From NCBI GenBank assembly GCA_000507305.1, contig DF239118.1, positions 135,157 to 199,156 on the forward strand: DNA of 64,000 nucleotides, given 5' to 3'. The notes under the pieces are model-generated. The model was not told the DNA's origin. It made no database searches and saw only the letters and a list, made by a program, of their open reading frames with translations. Each line of letters starts with the position of its first letter. Position 1 is the first letter of the stretch. This DNA is from Breviolum minutum Mf 1.05b.01 (Eukaryota > Sar > Dinophyceae > Suessiales > Symbiodiniaceae). This document shows, piece by piece, positions 1 to 11,353 of this stretch. The position numbers and the translations under genes are program-made.

Positions 1-103
1 TCTGAAGTTTAACATAGCCCCTGAAAATAGGCCATCCCAAAAGGACATTTCATCTCCCAACCATCATTTTTGAGGGGCTATGTTAAACTTCGGGGGGGGT
101 AGA
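1..103. mobile_element. Family A foldback element, copy 1 (may be cut by window edge)
   Basis: Left arm GAAGTTTAACATAGCCCCTG and right arm AGGGGCTATGTTAAACTTC are reverse complements around a 50-bp centre. The same arms and centre words (CCTGAAAATAGG, TTGGAAGA, TCCTTTTGGGA) recur through the window. No coding capacity, so a MITE-like non-autonomous element is inferred. Confidence 0.6.
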
Positions 104-341
104 TGAAAGGTGAGTTCTTGGGGGAGCAGATTGAAGGTGGCCCATGTACGGACACTCACTGGATGGGGTCGTAGTCCATACTATGAGGTTTCAAGACGAA
201 GTTTCGGGAATCCAAACTGACAATGATAGTGGGTGATGATCATGACAATACATTAAACATATGCATGACAACAATGAAAGATACATATCGTGACGATGAA
301 TATTAGTAAACATGATAATGATGGTGGGGTTGTCGATGATG

Positions 342-378
342 GTGACCGTGATGGTGATGGTGATGGTGATGGTGATGG

Positions 379-440
<62 letters not shown>
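342..440. repeat. (ATGGTG)n/(ATG)n microsatellite
   Basis: GATGGT units grade into about 25 GAT triplets. Both strands are open across it (poly-Asp, poly-Ile), which is an artefact of a triplet repeat and not evidence for a gene. Confidence 0.95.
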
Positions 441-579
441 TACGACGATGTCATGATTATCGTTTATCGGTTATCGTAGATTGTCATCATAGATTATTGT
501 AGATGATCATGAACGATACATGATCATACTCATCAATGGACCATTGTTTCACAAGTGTACCAAAAATATCCAAAAATAT

Positions 580-804
580 CATCTCTCGCCTCGTTTCGGG
601 GCCCTTCATTGGACCACCGAAGCTGAATTACAAGCCTTGGCTGGAACAGACTTATCAACTTGGACCATCACCGAGTATGCTGGTAGATTTTAGCGATGTG
701 AATTAATTGGGGAAGAATTTAAGTTTGAAGAAAAAGACGAGGAAAAATTAGCATCACCTTGGAAAGTAGTTATAATATCTCATCTAAGTGTCGACAGTTC
801 CTAA
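580..804 (+). CDS. Split coding-like segment, possibly decayed
   Basis: One frame reads WTTEAELQALAGTDLSTW, then a TAG at 691, then an acidic and lysine-rich stretch (GEEFKFEEKDEEK) to TAA at 802. The in-frame stop could lie in a 33-nt GT-AG intron (683-715), which would keep the frame, or the segment could be a pseudogene. The spaced W, G and R residues faintly recall a Myb/SANT repeat, but the spacing is wrong and I do not claim it. Other frames are also open over parts. Confidence 0.2.
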
Positions 805-1368
805 TCATATATCTATTATTCTATTGACATCTATTCAACTTATGTATTTATTGCATTTCATTACATTGGTTCATATCAAATCAAATGTTAACAAGTAGAC
901 AGTGGATAAATAATAGCGTCATACTCGAATCTACTTGCATCCACTATTCTACCTTCCGATTATGACTAGATATAGGATGGTCAATTGACTTTGGAAAAAT
1001 CGCCAAAAACATGTGGGACCAAAAACACCTTCCATTTTTTGTTGGTTCAAACCTTGGTACATTAAACACATCGCAGAATTGCTATTCGTAAGTGGAGCTG
1101 AGGACTCCGGTGGCGGATTGATTCTGTTGTACAAAATGGTTTTGGCTTGCTTTGGAGTTCCCCATATTTTTGGTTTGGCAGCGTTTTCAGGCATCCTGAC
1201 TGTTGCAGGATTGCCGTTGATGACAACAACGACTTAAAATATGCAATCCAAGATACTACAGAGCTGTAGAGCGCTCGAGGATAGACACCTCATCTCACTA
1301 AAATCTATTCCAACTCGTGATGGTTGATTCGGTAGTGTGGCTGGCGACATGATGAATGAAAGGGGGTC

Positions 1369-1593
1369 ATGACATGTTCTTATATTACAATTGGAACAAA
1401 GATGACCAAGGCTATGTCGTTTCTCATTTTTGGCAACATCTTGCGTGCATTGGTTCCTCACAGACTCCAAAACTTAGCGCAGGAAAAAGCGAATATGAGC
1501 AAATTAGGTCTTTTGAAAGAATGCATGAAATGAGTGTTGACATCTCTGATTAACACCACAATCTGCAAAGGTTAGGATTTCTTTCAACCATAT
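1369..1593 (+). CDS. Hypothetical exon segment(s), no family recognised
   Basis: The frame from ATG 1369 reads SFLIFGNILRALVPHRLQNL and then a K/E-rich helix, reaching TGA at 1531. The same frame continues after the stop as LTSLINTTICK to a GTTAGG donor at 1594. A 27-nt GT-AG interval (1508-1534) removes the stop in frame. Composition is protein-like, but other frames overlap and the start is unsupported. Confidence 0.25.
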
Positions 1594-2003
1594 TGACTTG
1601 TTAAGTTTCAATTTCACAATAGAACATCTTAGACATCTTTTTAACTGCACACACGAGCCTGCAAGTTCCCATCCATCCCATTGATTTCCTTCCTTTAAAA
1701 GACAAGTGGAGTAGCCAAGCATCCAAACCTTTTCTTAAGATCATTGAGGTCTTAGCAATTTCGGTGGATCAACAAGGAAAAGAACTAAAAACACCCCAAA
1801 AATTCCACATTCGTTAAACAAGCCAAAAGGAACCCACTTTTGGCACCTTGAATCATCCTTCAACCAAACAAAAAAACAACCAAATCATTTTTGGTTTCAC
1901 TTTTTCACAACATTTTCTTGGCACAAAAAACATCCACCATCTTCCATTCAAACAAAAAACATGTCGAAACCCTAAATTGTTGACCCAGTTGCTGTTTTTC
2001 CAG

Positions 2004-2073
2004 GGTGGAGCGCAATGATTGGCTGGTCTCCACCTCACTCACGATGGCTACACAGGAACCCAACAAGTGCTGA
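2004..2073 (+). CDS. Possible terminal exon
   Basis: A pyrimidine-rich acceptor (GCTGTTTTTCCAG) is followed by VERNDWLVSTSLTMATQEPN and a stop at 2071-2073. The exon would start with one base completing the previous codon. Length is 22 residues. No upstream exon is assigned with confidence; 1369-1593 is on the same strand. Confidence 0.3.
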
Positions 2074-2381
2074 TTAAAACGACTGATTTTGGGATGAAAA
2101 ATCTGTTTTGTCGCCGGAGAAGCTTAGTCTTAAATCACCCAACAAAAACATCTTACCAACCTCAACCTTTGGGATTTTCTTGGCTAATTTCCTAAATTGC
2201 AGAGTTCAAGTAAAAATACAAGAAACAACACGTGCCCGTCGTGGCGCTGTCGATTTTGCGTCCTTCCAACTTGCACTGGTTACTTTGGTAGTTCAGGTCT
2301 GACAGGAAACCATCTATTAGTGGGTATGTGACATGACTATGTTGACCATTTCCTGTCAAAGAACTGAAGTTTGCCCTATAG

Positions 2382-2558
2382 TCTCCTCTGGCATATGGTT
2401 TTTGGTCTGTTTTTGAGATGCTGGGTTTCCCGAGCATATCCCAGTTGCTGCTTGCCGCGTCTCTGACATTACAACTGCGTTCGTTGAAGGAATACCTGCG
2501 AAAGTCAGAATGCTGGCAATCCAAGCTTCAAAAATTAAAATCCCTAATTGTTGGTTGA
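2382..2558 (+). CDS. Hypothetical terminal exon, leucine/lysine-rich helix
   Basis: Follows an acceptor-like CCCTATAG. It stays open for 58 codons to TGA at 2556, with a hydrophobic stretch (GFPSISQLLLAASLTLQL) and then a basic amphipathic tail. The two other plus frames and one minus frame are also partly open here, so frame choice rests on composition. Confidence 0.25.
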   Translation, partial: SPLAYGFWSVFEMLGFPSISQLLLAASLTLQLRSLKEYLRKSECWQSKLQKLKSLIVG

Positions 2559-2578
2559 TTTTTCCATATTAAGAAAAC

Positions 2579-2670
2579 ACATAGGATCCATGTCTGGTAC
2601 ATTTACTATATACATTTGTTTGATATTTATGGCAAAATGTTGGGTAAACATACCATACCATATGATCAGG
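2579..2670. mobile_element. Family I foldback element, copy 1
   Basis: Arms ATAGGATCCAT...GGTACATTTAC and GGGTAAACATACCATACCATATGATC are imperfect reverse complements. The same layout recurs at 19282-19383. Confidence 0.4.
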
Positions 2671-2859
2671 GATTGTCCTTTCGGGCCCCACCTTCTTCTA
2701 CATCATATACCTTTCAATAAGCTCCGACATGCTGGCAACATGTCTGGGGTCACTTGGTTCCTGCATCTGTCAAACGCCACACCTGGCGAAGCGGTCCATG
2801 CGGTCATGGGGCGCCCGTGAGAATTCAAGCATTCCATGTGTACAAGTAAGGATCAGTTG

Positions 2860-3770
2860 GGATCATACACGTGTCAAAATGAATATGTATATATACAAAT
2901 ATAATTATGAGTTTAGATGTTTTTTTAGTATAGGACAACTATTGATAGTATGATCAATGATGAAATATTATTAAATATTGATAGACAATCATATATAGTG
3001 GAATGATGAAAGAAATCTGACAAAATCCGGTTGCAATATGGCTTTTTTGCATTGAAAAGGCTTGAAGCATCCCAAGTCTCTCTCTCTCTCTCTCTCTCTG
3101 TGTCGATTTCGATACTCTATATCAACCATACATATATATATATAAAGGTATATTGAAAACGTTGGATCCACATCTCGTTGTTTCATCAGTCAAGAGATGA
3201 AGGACCAGCATGTATCAATATTTCATATGGTTGGGATCAGTTCCGAAAAAAAAAGAGAGAGATAGGCATTTTCACACATTCCTGCGTTTGAGGAGATAGG
3301 GTTTGAGGGTTCTCACAAATGATCAACCCAATGGAAATATGAAGGGAAACCACCCTTCCTTGTTTAGCCATCAGTTTGTGCAACTGGTTTGTCTTGGATG
3401 TTTATTTAAGGCAGGAAATCAAGGGCACCGGCAAAGCACAAAACACAATACAAGACAAACACGAGGCAAAAGTCTGACAAAAAACAACTAGAAAAGAACC
3501 GGAACAACAGAATAACAGAAAACAAATTACGAAAACAAAGCATCAGAACCACCCCAAAGAAAAAGTCACATATTCTATATCAATACAAAGTAATCTCTTC
3601 ATATATATATATATATATGTATATATAGTAAAAAAAAGTCTTAAGATCTTTCAAATGTCTCATCAAAATCTGATGAAATTCACCATCAGCCCCACATCAG
3701 GCACTCCCCCCAAAAAATCCCGATAGTTGAAAGGAAAATTTCTCTTCCAAAAACCAATTGTTAGGGTCCA
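2860..3770. other. A+T-rich stretch, no supportable gene
   Basis: Holds a (TC)n tract at 3080-3101, ATATAT runs near 3136 and 3601, and A-rich sequence. Short open frames are present but none has splice or composition support. Confidence 0.6.
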
Positions 3771-3777
3771 TACGAGT

Positions 3778-3887
3778 CTAGTTGGTGGGTTGAACCAACC
3801 CTTTTGAAAAATATGATCGTCAAATTGGGTTCATCTTCCCCAATTTTCGGGGTGAACATAAAAAATAATTGAAACCACCATCTAGTA
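3778..3887. mobile_element. Family C foldback element, copy 1
   Basis: Begins CTAGTTGGTGGGTTGAA and ends TTGAAACCACCATCTAG. The centre carries CAAATTGGGTTCATCTTCCCC, then AATTTTCGGGG. Related copies lie at 28080-28192, 29713-29803 and 21722-21812. Confidence 0.6.
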
Positions 3888-3892
3888 GTTAG

Positions 3893-4042
3893 TTGGGATG
3901 TTGTTTGGGAGTGTATCATCTTCAAACAAACTTAGCGCCGCTCGGGACGGCTTATCCGAACCTTGTCTGGCTTCGGTCGTACGAGGCGCTGATGCAAGGG
4001 TCGATGGATGTGAAACGCATCCTCTGCCCTGAGAATTGCTGA
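3893..4042. other. G+C-rich coding-like island, strand unresolved
   Basis: Plus reading gives GTAYPNLVWLRSYEALMQGS and ends at TGA 4040. Minus reading gives AILRAEDAFHIHRPLHQRLV with a basic tail ending RPERR. The minus reading would suit the last exon of the minus-strand ORF at 4281-4664, but its phase does not match a donor I can see. An exon on one strand is likely; I cannot say which. Confidence 0.3.
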
Positions 4043-4280
4043 CATGGCCATGGGGGGAGAACCTCCGTATGATCAGCCTTCTCCAAATTGATGTATATGT
4101 GATGTACATGTTTGGATGTAGATAGATTTGGTTGCACTAGTGCACTCTCCAAAAATAGAGTTTTCAAAGTGAGGTTCTGCATGTCATCCTATAGTGTACA
4201 TGACCAACACCTGAATGTATTTATGAAAATTCAAAATCTTTAACCACTTAGGCTGGATTCCAGTGAAGATTCATCTCAGA

Positions 4281-4664
4281 TTAACTTCTCCAGTTTTTCC
4301 CAGTCATAAAACGAAGGTTAGATATATAATGTCTATATACTGAATGGTCTACGAAGCTCACTTTTGTTGCAGGGAAGCGGCAACATGTCAAGATGATCCT
4401 CCCGACTCCCAGATCACTTGGAAGTTCACTTAGATCTCCAAAGAAAAACTGGGTGGCCAGGCCAAACAGAACGCTCCTGACAGCAGAAGAGTTCACCAAA
4501 TAGGTTTCGGAAAACCACCTATTTTCATGGAAACACAAATCCTACCTGCAGACGTATGTATATATTGGAATCCCAGCCAGGATGCCAGTCACCACAAGGA
4601 TGATTAGGTCAAGCGGTGAACCAAAGCAAAACCGTTTTCCTTCATTGACAAATTGACGAAACTT
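4281..4664 (-). CDS. Hypothetical polytopic membrane protein, C-terminal part
   Basis: Upstream segment 4546-4664 reads GSPLDLIILVVTGILAGIPI, a membrane helix. A GTAGG...TAG interval of 27 nt (4519-4545) joins it in frame to 4281-4518. That segment has a second hydrophobic run (SVLFGLATQFFFG) and an acidic loop (GDLSELPSDLGVG), and ends at 4281 unless a GTGAGC donor at 4361 is used. The unspliced frame hits TAG inside the interval. A transporter-like protein is possible, but no family is recognised. Confidence 0.35.
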
Positions 4665-4951
4665 TCATTTCCTTTCATACTTTGATCGACTGGCAAAACT
4701 GGAAAAAACACACAACAAAAAAGCAAACAGCAGTTGACTCATATTGTTTTGCCACATCATCCAGGCAGGTTTTTGATGTGTAGACTTTATGACTTCTGCA
4801 GGGAATTCATCAAGATTCCCTAAAGAAAAAACGTGAACTGATCAGTGTTCAAATCCAACCAAATCTGCACCAACTCCAAGGTTCAAATTCAAAACAAACA
4901 AATTCATAAGCACCTCACTTTGCAAGCGGAAAAATATCTCTTGAATTATCA

Positions 4952-5092
4952 TCAACCAAATCCCCACCCGATCCCGTGGACCAAGGGACCTGATATGCTT
5001 GAAGGCTGCTCATCTTCACATTGGGATTCTCCCACCTAAGCGTCTCGAGAATGACTTCACCAGGCTGTTGCGCTTGGTGGCAATCGCCACCT
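4952..5092 (-). CDS. Two short exons, basic C-terminus
   Basis: Exon 5036-5092 follows AACTCAG and reads VAIATKRNSLVKSFSRRL to a GTGGGA donor. A 46-nt interval (4990-5035) ends ATATCAG. Exon 4952-4989 then continues in phase as PLVHGIGWGFG and stops. An overlapping longer minus frame (4915-5265) reads straight through and is the alternative. A minus ORF (5238-5384, MGSLQIFYENERMVYRFLAP) lies just upstream. Confidence 0.3.
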
Positions 5093-5861
5093 CTGAGTTT
5101 TGTTGGATTTATTCGTGGTGATTTCATCTTTCCCAGGTGAAGATATGAAGATCTTTTCAACCAAACACAAGGTTCCAAGTTTTTTATATCAAAACCAACC
5201 ATGGAAATAGCTATGTTGGATCTAGGACCTTGAAGATCTATGGCTGATAATGGCTGATACACCATTCACCGCGGTACCACGGTATCTTCTTCCCTTTTCG
5301 CAGCTGCTTACAACATCTAATTCTCGGAGCAAGAAATCTATAAACCATCCTTTCATTCTCATAGAAGATTTGAAGTGAGCCCATCGTCTCAACGTTTGAG
5401 ACAGTTTCATATAAATTTAGTTTTGCAGTATTCTATTAGAATCAGTTGGACAAAAATCCAAACAACTCAACAGCTCTGTAAAACTTGTGATCGACATCCA
5501 AAAAATCCACTATACACTACACCATTTGAATATGAATATAAAGATAATCAACAAATATATCAATCAATAGGAAATACATCTTCAAAATGCTGGATGTTTC
5601 CATTTATATAACCATCTCATTTTTCAAGGGTGGGGGGAAAGTTTCAGGGAAGGGGTTTACCAGTTTACCACCCCTCCAAACTCCTTGAGTTTCGTAAGGC
5701 CACCGGACCTCACAGAAGGCGCCTTATACTCGCTCCATGCAATTTCATGTGGCCAAAGACCACTAGGACGTCCTGGAGGACACAAGGGCCTTAGTGATCT
5801 TGCTTTTGGAAGGCCACAAATGACAAAGCTGCCAGGTGGGGATTTGAAAATTATTTTTGTG

Positions 5862-5964
5862 TGTTTCCCAAAAATAGGTGGAAACCCCCCAAAATGGATG
5901 GTTTATAACGGAAAACCCTATTAAAATAGGATGATTTGGGGGCAACCCACTATTTTTGGAAACA
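5862..5964. mobile_element. Family B palindromic element, copy 1
   Basis: Ends TGTTTCCC...GGAAACA with inner arms CCAAAAATAGGTGG / CCACTATTTTTGG. The centre carries AAAATGGATGGTTTATA. Copies at 28219-28317 and 38846-38945. Confidence 0.65.
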
Positions 5965-6025
5965 TCCAAATGGGTTGGGAAGTTTGTTTGAGAGAAGGTA
6001 ACTAAAACCACAGAGTAAGATTATT

Positions 6026-6427
6026 TTGAAACACTCATCACTTGGTGTGTTCAAAGAGCCTGTGAAAGAAATCCTTGAGTCCAGGTTTTTTCCTATTCTA
6101 AAAACAATCCTCCAAAAAATTGAGAGCAATGATTCAATGGACTCTGTGATTTTGGGGGTTTCTTGGGGGCTCTTCCATTGCCAATGGAAAAAACAAGAAA
6201 TATATCTAGCCAAATCATCCCCAATCACTTCATCTGAAAGTATCGCTCTCCAGTGTCACTCGCTAAAAAGCAGTCTCAAGATTAGAGCCCTCTTTCCCGA
6301 AAAATCCAGATTCCTACTAAAAGCAACCGTTTTGCAGGTTGATTCTAAGAATTTGTTTCTCAATTTTTTGAAATTTCCCAACACTTCAAATTTTAATAAA
6401 CTATACCCCATAATCGTGGTTCAGTAG
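6026..6427 (+). CDS. Hypothetical ORF, 133 codons
   Basis: One of the longest frames free of simple repeat. It starts MKHSSLGVFKEPVKEILESR and is rich in K, S and F. A GTTTTGCAG|GTTGAT motif at about 6340 could be an acceptor or a donor. A minus frame overlaps the first 200 bases. No family recognised. Chance could still produce one or two frames of this length in 64 kb. Confidence 0.25.
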   Translation: MKHSSLGVFKEPVKEILESRFFPILKTILQKIESNDSMDSVILGVSWGLFHCQWKKQEIYLAKSSPITSSESIALQCHSLKSSLKIRALFPEKSRFLLKATVLQVDSKNLFLNFLKFPNTSNFNKLYPIIVVQ

Positions 6428-6500
6428 AAAATGGCTTTACTTGAAAGGTATAACGGTATAACTACTATTGGAGATATACCCTTTTCTCACTTCCATCTTT

Positions 6501-6650
6501 ATGCCAGGAAGGGTACCAACTGCACCAGATTTCCTCATCCTCAGCTCCCTAACGCTCGAGAAGAGATGTGCGGCAAGGACTGTGTCTTACGCATCAGCCT
6601 ATTTTAAGCCTCCCAAGGAAGGGAACATCCCACAGAGGCCGGAAGAGTAA
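6501..6650 (+). CDS. Possible terminal exon, 49 residues
   Basis: The frame from ATG 6501 reads MPGRVPTAPDFLILSSLTLE and ends with a charged tail (PPKEGNIPQRPEE) at TAA 6648. ATGCCAG|GAAGG is an acceptor-like site that would give a different short reading, so the frame is uncertain. Confidence 0.25.
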   Translation: MPGRVPTAPDFLILSSLTLEKRCAARTVSYASAYFKPPKEGNIPQRPEE

Positions 6651-7073
6651 AGAACAAATTAAGGAAGCCGAAAATAACAAGACCTGATCATCAGGGTGGG
6701 CTTAAAGTTCAAAAAAAATTGAGCAACTAGCATGGTCGAATATGTGGATGGTGACACTGGAAATATACTAGGATCCTGACGGTTGAGAAGATTACCTTCA
6801 CTTGTTAGAGGGGGGCTCATGAAAGGGTTGAACAAACAAACGGTTGTCCGGAACAAATACCAAACACTATCCCTGATTTGAACCCTACTATATTTTTGTC
6901 CATGTACAGGTGAACATCAATCTTAAAAGCACCACTCTTGATAAGTCACACAGAATCATGTGCATTCATCTCATTTATGTACCCAGGGTCAAGATAAACC
7001 GTGAAAAACAAGTAAGAAACCAACGGACAATGACACGAAAAAAAAGCAGAGCCGCAAACACTTAAAAAACAAG

Positions 7074-7191
7074 TACCCTCCCTGAAACTAACAGCTCGCC
7101 CCTGAAAATCAATGCTGGCAAGATGAATTTCGTTTTGGGAAGGCCGGAAGGCCTATTTTCAGGGGCAAACTGTTAGTTTTAGGGGAGGGTA
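7074..7191. mobile_element. Family A foldback element, copy 2
   Basis: TACCCTCCCTGAAACTAACA at the left and CTGTTAGTTTTAGGGGAGGG at the right are near-perfect inverted repeats. The centre contains CCCTGAAAATC and CCTATTTTCAGGGG. Confidence 0.75.
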
Positions 7192-7499
7192 GCCCTCAAG
7201 AATGTCAACCGACAGAAAGAAAAACTCGACTCCATGAGTCGACTCCGCTTTGAACCATTTCCTGCCTGTTTCAGGCTTGGCCAATCAAATCATGTTTTTG
7301 AACCGAGACTTGCTGCGAAATCTTCATGTCTCCAAAAATCCTTTGAACAAATCCAGAACCCGCCGGTGCCTAGCAGGACTTACACAAACACGTATATACA
7401 AAACTGGCCATGTTACGTTTGTTGCTCCAAAAATTTACTGTCAAACAAGCTGTCTTCTTTTGTTGAGATCAAAAGAAAAACGTTGACCCTAACAAAACC

Positions 7500-8360
7500 A
7501 TTTTAACAAAAAAAGACTATCTGAAAAAAATGGCAAAGGCACAACAATCGCATGTAAAAAAGTGAATGTTACCAAGCCGCGGATTTCCCCAGTAGGAGGA
7601 AATGTTGGGAAAGGATGTAAAAGAATGCTCACTAGCCACACACGACAGGCATCTTACACAATCATGTTTCATACAACCTCAAATTTGAGCTTGAAAGGGG
7701 GTCTTCTCTAAGTAAACTATATAATCATAGATGACTAGATGACTATACTGTACTTGTGTTGCGGCTTGTCACTGCGGCTCCCCAGTCCCACTCCCAAAAA
7801 TTGCACCTATGGTCACCTCCACACGCCTCGAGATCAACAGTAGCAATGGAATATCACCATGTTCAATAGGAAATACATCTTCAACGGGGCCTTTTTTGCA
7901 GCCAGCTATATTGGTTTACCAGTGTACCTAAGTGTATCATAATGGTGATTGTGGTCATTATTTAACATGTTGTGATTGATTTCTTAACATGGGATATTCA
8001 TTCTGATGGTGATTATATCAAGTCCATCATGGGATATCCTTGATAATGTCCAGCAAGGAAGAATATCTGTGGTCATCACCTAAACATGTTCAGTAGGATT
8101 TTCATTGCAGGTTTTCACAAATGTCTGCCATGAAAATGGCGTGTATTATTTCACCACTCTAGGCGGATCACGGCATTCTGGATGGAGAAGTCCAGAAGTG
8201 ACATTCATCTCATTAAACATATAATATCAAAATATGCAAATCCAAAAAGCATGATGTTCATGTATGAATTTCAAGTCATCTAATCCAATTACCCCAAAAT
8301 CAAAACCACCAAACATCCAAAAATGGAATCATAAAATACTTGAGAATTTATCCCGTTCCC
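7500..8360. other. No firm gene; weak minus-strand reading at 7743-7850
   Basis: Mostly A+T-rich unique sequence. At 7743-7850 the minus strand reads IATVDLEACGGDHRCNFWEW and stops at TAG 7743. It is protein-like but has no splice or start support. Confidence 0.3.
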
Positions 8361-8367
8361 CTCATTT

Positions 8368-8523
8368 TCACAACTCCACATCCAAATCACCACTCTGAGA
8401 GTCTCGACCACCATCCGCACCAGGCATGGTAACGGTAGCGATGTTGGCACACCAGACCTTCACGAAGGCTACAGTAGAGATGCTATAGATGGTGCTTTCA
8501 GATATGCTTGGCACAACATATCA
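8368..8523 (-). CDS. Possible terminal exon with acidic tail
   Basis: The open frame reads STVAFVKVWCANIATVTMPG and then a hydrophilic GADGGRDSQSGDLDVEL ending at TGA 8368. A hydrophobic stretch followed by a short acidic tail suits a protein C-terminus. The upstream edge is set only by a stop at about 8524. Confidence 0.3.
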
Positions 8524-9182
8524 AATGAGATGCAACTAAGACCTTATCCAACGAGGTGAGCTATATATATATATATGTGATGCAGAAAACCGAGTTGATT
8601 GTTTTGACATTTGAGGGATGAAGGTACCCAGAAACAGGGGATCAAACATAGCTGTATTAGAAAGTTTGAATGTGGACACTATGTAGAGATGTGATGCCTG
8701 TGAAATAGCTTCAAGTAGAGATTTCCAGCCTGTTTCATACTACCAAAGAAGTGGATGGTTGTTGAGGCTCCCTTTTATATGCAAAACAGAGATGAGAAGC
8801 CTGCACCAAATAATGTAGGGAAACCAAAAACAGGCACATTGCAATGAATATACCTTTTGAGAGATTCTTAAACATCCCTTTGAAAGGAGCTTTATTTTGA
8901 TGATAGGACTCAACCTTTTTTGTTCAATCAGGATGTAAATGTAGTAAACCCTGAAATCTGACACCAGCACCTAGTGTTCTAGGATTGGTTTCTGGGTTTC
9001 CCGAAAACGATCCTAAGAGCTCAACCCTGAAATTCTAGCACAGCTCATCCTTAAAAAAAAAGCAACAGATTGGGATGCGAAACCCATCCCAGTGTGGTAC
9101 AGTAAGTAAGTGGGTCTAGCTTGGGGATCCCCAAAACCTCAAAGATGTCATATCATCCCTGGCGGTAACGAGCATTCGCATC

Positions 9183-9518
9183 CTAGGGATGGGGTGGGCA
9201 ACCCACCCAACTCGCCTTCGCCATGTGTAGATGCAGCCTGACGACGCGAATCCGAGAGAGATCAAGCGTCGAGGAGTTGATGACACAGAAGTTCGGTAGT
9301 CGACTCCCATTTTCAGCAAGTTGCATCAGCCCTCAGCCTTCAAAAATGGGGAAAAAACCCAACAAAAAATTTGAATAATAAGCAACAACTCCGACAACAA
9401 CCACCATAGCCACACCTTGCTTCAAGAGTACTGACACATGCAGTCCCATGGCCAAGCCTGTGAGGCAGAAACCCATGCCAGGTGGTTGACAACAGTTGTT
9501 CATGCCGAAACGACGCAA
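9183..9518 (-). CDS. Hypothetical membrane protein, split frame
   Basis: The first part (9333-9518) reads MGFCLTGLAMGLHVSVLLKQ followed by a valine-rich helix, so one or two membrane segments. After an in-frame TGA (9333) the frame stays open to TAG 9183 (LMQLAENGSRLPNFCVI). A 27-nt GT-AG interval (9332-9358) would remove the stop in phase. The plus strand over 9200-9330 also has a coding-like reading (MQPDDANPREIKRRGVDDTE to a GTAGTC donor). Confidence 0.25.
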
Positions 9519-9732
9519 ATCATGTGATGTTTATATCTTTCAGCACCTGAAATCAATGCAGATTTTTCGAACACAACTTTGGCAGGTTGTTGGGAGGTCC
9601 CCAAAAATCAGTGAGGAGTTCTAAAACCACTATCTTTGGCACATCCTTGAATAGAAATCCTTTCCCAGGTTTCCGAGAGGATACAGCACCAACCTTATTC
9701 GCCAAGGATACAGTACTGCATCAAGGAACTTG

Positions 9733-10014
9733 TTAATTGAAAGTTACATGTGGTTTCTCGGCCTTGTAACCACAATCTGATGGAAAAAAACTGCTTGTAT
9801 GAAGAACTGTTGTGACATCAGAAGGTTGCAAAAACATGGCTTGATGGAACTTGCAACCAAAGGAAGCTATTGCAACACGGTGGTCAACCATCTGTCGATG
9901 GGATAGTTTGAACTGATTCCTATTTGGTCTGAACATCGTTGCTTCTCTGTTGCAGCATGTGTACATACAATTATCTACGGAAATGGAGATCAAACCGGTG
10001 ACCACACTTTGCAT
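9733..10014 (-). CDS. Hypothetical ORF, 93 residues
   Basis: Open minus frame with mixed composition (VDHRVAIASFGCKFHQAMFL) ending at 9733. No recognised motif. Minus-strand ORFs follow at 10270-10602 (110 residues, basic tail SKRGTKSRH) and 10975-11238. Confidence 0.2.
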   Translation of the reverse strand: MQSVVTGLISISVDNCMYTCCNREATMFRPNRNQFKLSHRQMVDHRVAIASFGCKFHQAMFLQPSDVTTVLHTSSFFPSDCGYKAEKPHVTFN

Positions 10015-10269
10015 AAACCATCTATGTGATCTTTTCTGCTTGTCATTTATCTTGTCCTCTTTTCATTCCTCTCAGAATTCATTCATTCTGCAACATTAAT
10101 TGTTTTCAAAGATTTCAGCAAACCGAAGCCCAGACAATATACATAGATATATACGTATATTGAATTGAAACCACTCACTTGGACTCAAGCGCCTGTACAT
10201 GTTACATTGATATATCAATCGTATAATCATAGCATATCTTTGACAAAAAACAACCTCCCTCGCCACATA

Positions 10270-10602
10270 TCAGTGCCTTGATTTTGTGCCTCTTTTCGAC
10301 CTTTGCATGCTTTGATTGCAAAGGCCAAAGCCCTCAGCGGGGACATCTCCTTCGCATGGCATTGATGGACTTGACATGTGCAAGGGTCTCCCACCTTTCA
10401 TGAAGGGAATCCTTATATTTGCTATATTTAAAACCCTACTATTGTGTGGATGACCAAAAAGCGGGAACTCCGTACAAGAATATATAGGACTATAATAAAC
10501 CCTTTTTTTTGGTGAAGTGGCTAGGATTTCGGCCTGGCGATCATAAATCCGAGTGCATCTGTGAATTTGAGCATACTTCACCAACCTGACGAAGAGAACC
10601 AA
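10270..10602 (-). CDS. Hypothetical ORF, 110 residues, basic C-terminus
   Basis: Reads ILATSPKKRVYYSPIYSCTE near the start and ends SMQRSKRGTKSRH. An overlapping plus frame (FDCKGQSPQRGHLLRMALMD) is also protein-like, so the strand is not settled. Confidence 0.25.
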   Translation of the reverse strand: MVLFVRLVKYAQIHRCTRIYDRQAEILATSPKKRVYYSPIYSCTEFPLFGHPHNSRVLNIANIRIPFMKGGRPLHMSSPSMPCEGDVPAEGFGLCNQSMQRSKRGTKSRH

Positions 10603-10974
10603 TGACTTTCACCCACCAAAAATATACATAAAGTTCTATAGTCAACTTACACTTCTCTATGGCATAATCCAGACATCGACCAACCGTTTTTGCTTCTTTT
10701 TCTTGGCTCACTTGGGAGGATGTTTATTTGACAGCACGGATTCGTTGTTCCCTTAAACAAGTTGGAATCCTATCTTCAGAATGCAACTGCTTGAAATGTT
10801 GGGTCGTTTTGGAAGGAGTCCTTGATCATTTAAGTGTGAAAAATCATACAACCTTTCACAAACACCTATTTCTTTGTGTGCTTTCAAACAGAACATGTCC
10901 AACACCCGTCCTGTGATGCATTCCAACCTTAGTCATTCCAACTCCCTGGAGACATACATATAGTGGCATAAGGT

Positions 10975-11238
10975 TTACGACACTATAATATAAACGTCAA
11001 CGAGAATCAAGACCAAAGCCCCAAAAAAGATGCCGGAAATTGAGATAGAATAGATAGATTTCAGAATTGAATAAGAATCAGTGCTGAATGTGGGTTTTTC
11101 AGCATGTCTGCTGAAGAGTAAACTGAAGGCAGTCATGAAAATGAGGAGATTACTGTCATTTTCACCGGCCAACATGCAACTCAAGTGATTGCAAAATGGG
11201 TGAAAAGGTAATGAACACCATTGATCTTTCTGATTCAC
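10975..11238 (-). CDS. Hypothetical protein with C-terminal membrane helix
   Basis: The hydrophilic first half (AGENDSNLL, HAEKPTFSTDSYS) is followed by a terminal hydrophobic run, SGIFFGALVLILVDVYIIV, then stop. A tail-anchored topology is possible. Start codon unsupported; no family recognised. Confidence 0.25.
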   Translation of the reverse strand: MNQKDQWCSLPFHPFCNHLSCMLAGENDSNLLIFMTAFSLLFSRHAEKPTFSTDSYSILKSIYSISISGIFFGALVLILVDVYIIVS

Positions 11239-11353
11239 CCACCGACCCGTACAGAGCAGTTGTAAAGAAAATAAGATGTGCTTGGGGTGCCATCCAGTAA
11301 CAGTGGAGAATCAAGATTAATCAATTTGACAGAGATCTCCTATACTAAAGATC

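Noticed and set aside
191..502. Open frames across the ATG repeat on both strands
   Set aside because: Poly-Asp and poly-Ile frames are produced by the triplet repeat alone.
580..804. Myb/SANT DNA-binding domain
   Set aside because: Only the W spacing is suggestive; the third tryptophan region is missing and a stop interrupts it.
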